A DNA stretch of 19,310 bases from Holdemanella sp. (GTDB lineage: Bacteria; Bacillota_I; Bacilli_A; Erysipelotrichales; Erysipelotrichaceae): NCBI GenBank assembly GCA_021442845.1, contig JABUSD010000403.1:1-19310 (forward strand), read 5' to 3'. Position 1 is the first letter of the stretch. Each line of letters starts with the position of its first letter. A program made the translations under genes and the position numbers. Under the pieces are notes generated by a model that had not been told where the DNA came from, searched no databases, and saw nothing but the letters and a program-made list of their open reading frames with translations. Of the stretch, positions 15,053 through 19,310 are shown piece by piece.

Positions 15053-16132
15053 ATGAATAAATTAGAACAGGCAAGAAAGACTATTGATCGGGTGGATCGT
15101 GAAATCGCAAAGCTTTATGAACAGAGAATGGATGCGGTTCGAGATGTGCTGGATTATAAAAAGGCCAACAACTTACCAATTTATGATGGATCGCGCGAAG
15201 CGCAGGTGCTGGAAAAACATAAAGACTTTATTCAGAATGAAGAATATATGCCTTATTATATGGAATTCTTAAAAGATGTGATGAAGAATTCCAAGGAGTA
15301 TCAGAAAAGCCTGATGTCACATAATGTTGTAGCTTATGCAGGTGTAGAGGGTGCCTTTTCGCATATTGTTGCTGAAAAGCTATTTCCAAATTGTCCTAAG
15401 CTAAATGTTTCTTCTTTTGAAGATGTGTTTACAGCTGTTTATGAAAAGAAAGCCCAATATGGTGTAGTTCCCTTTCAGAATACAAATTCAGGCCTGGTAG
15501 GAGAGGTATTGGATCTTCTCTTGGAATATCCGGTCTATATTCGAAAGATTGCCGATCAGAGTATTGAACAGTGCTTGCTGGGAATAAAAGGGGCAACATT
15601 GAAAGATATCGAATGGGTATATTCGAAAGATCAGGCATTGGCACAGGCTAAAGCGTTTTTAACGGGATTAAAGGTACAGACGGTTGCATATCCAAATACC
15701 GCAATGGCAGCTCAATATGTAGCATCGCAAAAGGATATCCGTAAGGGAGCCATTGGAGCTAAGGAAAATGCCAGCCTATATAACCTTGAAATATTAGCAA
15801 GCAATATCCAGGCTAATTCCCAGAATCAGACCCGATTCCTTGTGATTGGACTTGAACCGGAATCAAAGGGAAATCGATTCAGTGTGTGTTTAACGACCCG
15901 ACATGAAAGCGGCTCGTTAGCTAAAATCATTCAGATTATTGCCGAATATGGTTTGAACATGGAAAGCATTCAATCAAGACCGATAAAGGGAAAACCATTT
16001 GAATACTTCTTCTTTATTGAAATGGATGGAGACTTATCTAATGACAACATACAGGCATGTATCGAGAAGATGAAATTAAATTGTGAGCATGTAAAGATTT
16101 TAGGAACTTATTCTTTAAAGGAGGATGAATAG
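15053..16132 (+). CDS. pheA: Bifunctional chorismate mutase/prephenate dehydratase
   Basis: A 359-aa P-protein with three parts. Residues 1-90 form an AroQ-type chorismate mutase whose active-site residues match E. coli with a constant offset (Arg8, Arg25, Lys36, Asp45, Arg48, Glu49). Residues 92-268 form prephenate dehydratase, with GAFSH and the catalytic NQTRF (Thr260). Residues 275-355 form an ACT domain, with GSLAK and ESIQSRP, the usual phenylalanine-binding region. It turns chorismate into phenylpyruvate and is probably feedback-inhibited by phenylalanine. ATG 15053 is chosen over an upstream in-frame ATG at 15011, which lies within the predicted promoter region; TGAGGT lies just upstream of 15053. 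The mutase also feeds prephenate to TyrA. Confidence 0.95.
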   Translation: MNKLEQARKTIDRVDREIAKLYEQRMDAVRDVLDYKKANNLPIYDGSREAQVLEKHKDFIQNEEYMPYYMEFLKDVMKNSKEYQKSLMSHNVVAYAGVEGAFSHIVAEKLFPNCPKLNVSSFEDVFTAVYEKKAQYGVVPFQNTNSGLVGEVLDLLLEYPVYIRKIADQSIEQCLLGIKGATLKDIEWVYSKDQALAQAKAFLTGLKVQTVAYPNTAMAAQYVASQKDIRKGAIGAKENASLYNLEILASNIQANSQNQTRFLVIGLEPESKGNRFSVCLTTRHESGSLAKIIQIIAEYGLNMESIQSRPIKGKPFEYFFFIEMDGDLSNDNIQACIEKMKLNCEHVKILGTYSLKEDE

Positions 16133-16133
16133 T

Positions 16134-17363
16134 ATGAGTTTTGTAAAGGATAGCGTGAATAGAACACCAATTGTTGACACAGTATTTGCCATTGTCGCAA
16201 AGGCAAAAGTGGCAAAGGCAGAAGTAGGAGAAGAAAATGTAGTCGATGCGACTATCGGTTCTTTATATGATGAAACAGGAAAACTAGTAGCCCTTGATAC
16301 TGTATTTGAATCATTAAAAAGCCAGGACAACAAGACATTAGCTGCATATGCATCAAGCTTTACTGGAAATCCAAAGTTTAGAGAAGCAGCCTATAACTGG
16401 GTATTGAATGGCAACAGCAAGCTTGAACATGAAGTCATTGCGACACCTGGTGGAACAGGAGCCGTTGCAACAACAGTCGCTGAATGCCTAGATGCAGGAC
16501 AGACATTAATTCTTCCTAGCGTTGCCTGGGGATCTTATAACTTAATGGCACAGATGAACAACTTAAAGGTTGAAAACTATGACTTATTTGATGGAGATAA
16601 CTTCAATGTAGAATCCCTAAAGGAAGCGTGTCGAAAAGTTATGAAGGTTCAGGATAAGCTTGTGATGATTATCAATGACCCATGTCACAATCCAACGGGA
16701 TATTCATTGACAAAGGAAGAATGGAGAGAAGTTGTTGCCTTCTTAAATGAATGTGCAAAGACACACTCTGTTGTGCTATTGAATGACATTGCATATGTAG
16801 ATTATGCATATGGACAGGAAAAGGCAAAGGAATATGTATCGGAATTCGATAATATTTCTGAAAATATGGTTGTAGTAATTGCCTTCTCTTTATCAAAATC
16901 AATGACAAGCTATGGATTGCGTTGTGGTGCAGCCATTGTCCTTGGACAGACAAAAGAAGCTGTTGAAGAATGTAAGATTGTATTTGAAAAGGCAGCTCGT
17001 GCTACATGGTCAAATATCAACAATGGTGCGATGGAAACATTTGTTGATGTTGTTGAAAACCAGACTGAAAAATACAACGAAGAACGTAGAAAATATGTTG
17101 CCTTATTAAAGGAAAGAAGTTCAATCTTTACAAATGAAGCTGCTCAGGTTGGGTTAAAGCACTATCCATATAAAGAAGGATTCTTCGTAACATTGGCTAT
17201 GGATAATGAAACACGTGATAAGTTCCATGCTGCATTGATGGATAACCATATCTATACAGTAAAGGTAAACAAAGGAATCCGTGTTGCGGTATGTTCATTA
17301 AGCGTTGCCAAGACAAAAGGTCTTGCGATTAAGATGAAGGAAATCCTTGATTCTATTCAATAA
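16134..17363 (+). CDS. PLP-dependent aminotransferase, class I/II, probably aromatic
   Basis: A 409-aa fold-type I aminotransferase. The PLP lysine is Lys255 in AFSLSKSMTSYG. NPTG is at 186-189, Asp218 with Tyr221 in LNDIAYVDY contact the cofactor, and the substrate-carboxylate arginine is in NKGIRVAVCSLS near the C-terminus. Family membership is certain; substrate is inferred. The start lies 1 nt past the pheA stop, with AAAGGAGG inside the end of pheA (spacing 9), so the two are co-transcribed. The likely job is transamination of phenylpyruvate and 4-hydroxyphenylpyruvate to phenylalanine and tyrosine. Aspartate or broad specificity is possible. A terminator follows. Confidence 0.88.
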   Translation: MSFVKDSVNRTPIVDTVFAIVAKAKVAKAEVGEENVVDATIGSLYDETGKLVALDTVFESLKSQDNKTLAAYASSFTGNPKFREAAYNWVLNGNSKLEHEVIATPGGTGAVATTVAECLDAGQTLILPSVAWGSYNLMAQMNNLKVENYDLFDGDNFNVESLKEACRKVMKVQDKLVMIINDPCHNPTGYSLTKEEWREVVAFLNECAKTHSVVLLNDIAYVDYAYGQEKAKEYVSEFDNISENMVVVIAFSLSKSMTSYGLRCGAAIVLGQTKEAVEECKIVFEKAARATWSNINNGAMETFVDVVENQTEKYNEERRKYVALLKERSSIFTNEAAQVGLKHYPYKEGFFVTLAMDNETRDKFHAALMDNHIYTVKVNKGIRVAVCSLSVAKTKGLAIKMKEILDSIQ

Positions 17364-17368
17364 GTAAG

Positions 17369-17393
17369 AAAGTCACAATATGTGGCTTTTTTT
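17369..17393 (+). terminator. Terminator of the pheA-aminotransferase operon
   Basis: AAAGTCACA pairs with TGTGGCTTT around a 3-nt loop, with a U-G wobble on the plus strand, followed by T. Confidence 0.85.
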
Positions 17394-17459
17394 AAACAGA
17401 ATAATTTTAGAGAAAATATCATCTCATGATATGATGAAAGGAAAGGAGTGTGATGTTAG

Positions 17460-19310
17460 ATGTATATTGATGAATCCACTTTGTTTCGATATATAAGAAA
17501 TACATGGTTATTTTATCAGGCAGAAGATTCCTACTATACAGGGAATCTTGAGACGATTTCTGTGTTCAAGGGAATAAAAGATGGCAAACATTTCTATAAA
17601 GTACAAGCGCTTTTTCTAGAAGGACGCAAAAAGAATAACGTTCAATTCAATGTAAGCCATACTGGTGTTATATTATCTACAAACTGTTCATGCAAAAGCC
17701 GTAAAAATGAAGGGTGTATCCATCTTGTTGCAGCGTGCAAAGCGGTTAATGAATTACAGCCTGATACTTTTCCATTTCGTATAAATTATCGCGAATATTT
17801 AGAAGAAAAAGAAAGAGAAGAACGGTTAAAATGGTTAAGATACCAGATAAAGACATCAACAGAATCGGTTTTTACTATGGCAGATACAGTTCAAAAGGAT
17901 GCCATCAGTAAACTGGTTATGGATGATACAAAAACAATCCGTTTGGAAATTGATACAGATAAAGCCAACTATTGTGAAGGGGATATTGAAATAGGATGCA
18001 AGATCGGAATCGATAAGATGTATAGAGTTAAAGATATTCATAACCTTGTCGTTGGATTCATGAATCATGATACATATCCGCTTGGTAAATTCATGGCAAT
18101 TGAACTGAATCGAGATCGACTGGATGAAGACAGCCAGAAGATTCTATCCTTTCTATCTGCATATTCCAATCCTGAGCAGTGGAAACGAACAGGGATGATT
18201 ACAGGCAGGATATTAGATAGCTTTTTTGATATGTTGAGAGATTTACCAGAAGATCGACATCCTTTTCTATGTGTTGAAAGAATCCTCGTGCTTCCATTGA
18301 TAATAGAAGAAGATGATGAATGTTACATAATTAAAAGAGGAAATCTAAAAAACGGATCCTATCGTGCAAGCAAGAAGTATCTATATGAGGTAGATGGGGA
18401 CGATTTATATCGCTATAAAATGGACTCGGATGGATTTCTTGTTAAGCTTCTTTATAAAATAGAAGAGGAAAAAGCTTTATATATACAGAAGGATAAGCTG
18501 AAGTCTTTTTATCTTAAGTGTATACGACCTTATAAGGAACATATCCAGCTGTCGACAAATCTTGACCTTTCTATTTATGAAACAGAAATACGGGATATCA
18601 CTTTATATTCAGATCTTCAGGATGCACAGGTACGTGTATGGGGAAACTATGTACAGGATGGCATCGAAAAAAAGCTTTTTGATGAAGGAAGTGTGAAGGA
18701 GATTAGCGCCATTGAAGCGATTGTAAAGCACTATGCGAATTCGGTTGCAGATAATATTGCCACATTTAAAACGCGAGGTGCACAGTTAAATGCTTTTTTA
18801 GATAAAGGGATTCCAGCTTTAATGGAACAGGCAAAGGTCTATGTATCGGAAGATCTGGTGAAATTGAAGGATCGAAAATCCGTTAATCTATCAATGGGAG
18901 TCCAGCTTCATAATAACCTTTTGGAAATGAATATTGATTCTTCCGATGTTTCTAGAGAAGAGCTTATCCATATTTTAAACGCATACCGAAGAAAGAAGAA
19001 ATTCTATCGTTTAAAAAATGGGGATATGATTGATCTTGAACAGGAAGCGATAAAGGATTTCGATGAACTGGTTAATCAGATGAATCTTTCCACAAAGGAT
19101 CTTCAAAAAGAAATCATAAAAAAGCCAGCATATCAGATGATGCATCTGGAAGATCTGGATGAAATTGAATTTAGAAAAGATGAATCGATTAACCAATATG
19201 TTAAGAATCTGGAAAATCTTTCAAAAAATGAGGTGAAGATTCCTGATAAATATAATGATTTATTAAGGGAATACCAGAAAAAAGGAATTGAATGGCTATA
19301 TGCATCAGCG
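17460..19310 (+). CDS. SNF2-family helicase with SWIM zinc finger, 5' part only
   Basis: The frame is open from ATG 17460 to the window edge (617 codons), so the gene is cut by the window, not broken. Residues 76-88 hold a SWIM zinc finger (CSC, seven residues, CIH: Cys76, Cys78, Cys86, His88). Residues about 90-590 form the long region found before the motor in bacterial SNF2 proteins (SREELIHILNAYRRKKKFY type). The last residues, LLREYQKKGIEWLY, begin the SNF2 ATPase domain; the Walker motifs would lie just outside. Full relatives are about 1,050 aa. They are presumed DNA translocases of poorly known role. AAAGGAG lies 11 nt before the start, slightly far. It is unrelated to the upstream operon. 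Confidence 0.9.
   Translation, partial: MYIDESTLFRYIRNTWLFYQAEDSYYTGNLETISVFKGIKDGKHFYKVQALFLEGRKKNNVQFNVSHTGVILSTNCSCKSRKNEGCIHLVAACKAVNELQPDTFPFRINYREYLEEKEREERLKWLRYQIKTSTESVFTMADTVQKDAISKLVMDDTKTIRLEIDTDKANYCEGDIEIGCKIGIDKMYRVKDIHNLVVGFMNHDTYPLGKFMAIELNRDRLDEDSQKILSFLSAYSNPEQWKRTGMITGRILDSFFDMLRDLPEDRHPFLCVERILVLPLIIEEDDECYIIKRGNLKNGSYRASKKYLYEVDGDDLYRYKMDSDGFLVKLLYKIEEEKALYIQKDKLKSFYLKCIRPYKEHIQLSTNLDLSIYETEIRDITLYSDLQDAQVRVWGNYVQDGIEKKLFDEGSVKEISAIEAIVKHYANSVADNIATFKTRGAQLNAFLDKGIPALMEQAKVYVSEDLVKLKDRKSVNLSMGVQLHNNLLEMNIDSSDVSREELIHILNAYRRKKKFYRLKNGDMIDLEQEAIKDFDELVNQMNLSTKDLQKEIIKKPAYQMMHLEDLDEIEFRKDESINQYVKNLENLSKNEVKIPDKYNDLLREYQKKGIEWLYASA

Noticed and set aside
1..19310. CRISPR array, insertion sequence or defence island
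   Set aside because: No regularly spaced repeats, transposase or nuclease genes seen; the lone SNF2/SWIM gene is cut off and has no visible defence partner.

Overview
The window looks like chromosomal DNA from a low-GC Gram-positive anaerobe. AT-rich codon use, strong AGGAGG-type ribosome binding sites, a ZTP-riboswitch-controlled fhs and the gene repertoire fit a gut Firmicute; Erysipelotrichales is my best guess, by impression only. Genes are tightly packed and most transcription units end in a clear intrinsic terminator, several of which overlap stop codons.

Layout. At 1-47 is the 3' end of a ZTP riboswitch with its terminator, followed by fhs (formate-tetrahydrofolate ligase) and tRNA-Leu(CAG). 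From 1924 to about 4430 is an accessory-looking block: a membrane O-acyltransferase, then on the minus strand two tandem paralogous small membrane proteins of unknown function. This gene pair is flanked by two copies of a non-coding element of about 230 nt (2890-3115 and 4188-4427). Each copy has its own promoter, a 10-bp inverted repeat and a terminator that folds well only as minus-strand RNA. This is the least explained part of the window and the best candidate for something undescribed. From 4574 to 9644 come pepD (dipeptidase), trxA, a tandem glycine riboswitch driving an alanine/glycine:cation symporter, and a convergent M32 carboxypeptidase. Then, on the minus strand, lies a CorA-type metal transporter.

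From 10682 to 17363 lies an aromatic amino-acid divergon. aroB-aroC-aroA-tyrA run on the minus strand with overlapping ends. pheA (fused chorismate mutase/prephenate dehydratase/ACT) and a PLP aminotransferase run on the plus strand. Together they cover DAHP to dehydroquinate, shikimate-3-phosphate to chorismate, and chorismate to phenylalanine and tyrosine. aroF/G, aroD, aroE and aroK are not in the window. The right edge holds the first 617 codons of a SWIM/SNF2-type helicase gene that continues beyond the window.

Physiology (inference): peptide and amino-acid uptake and breakdown (PepD, M32 peptidase, glycine/alanine symporter), one-carbon metabolism (Fhs) and de novo aromatic amino-acid synthesis. 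Glycine and ZTP/ZMP are sensed by RNA switches. No CRISPR array, insertion sequence, rRNA or phage gene was seen.
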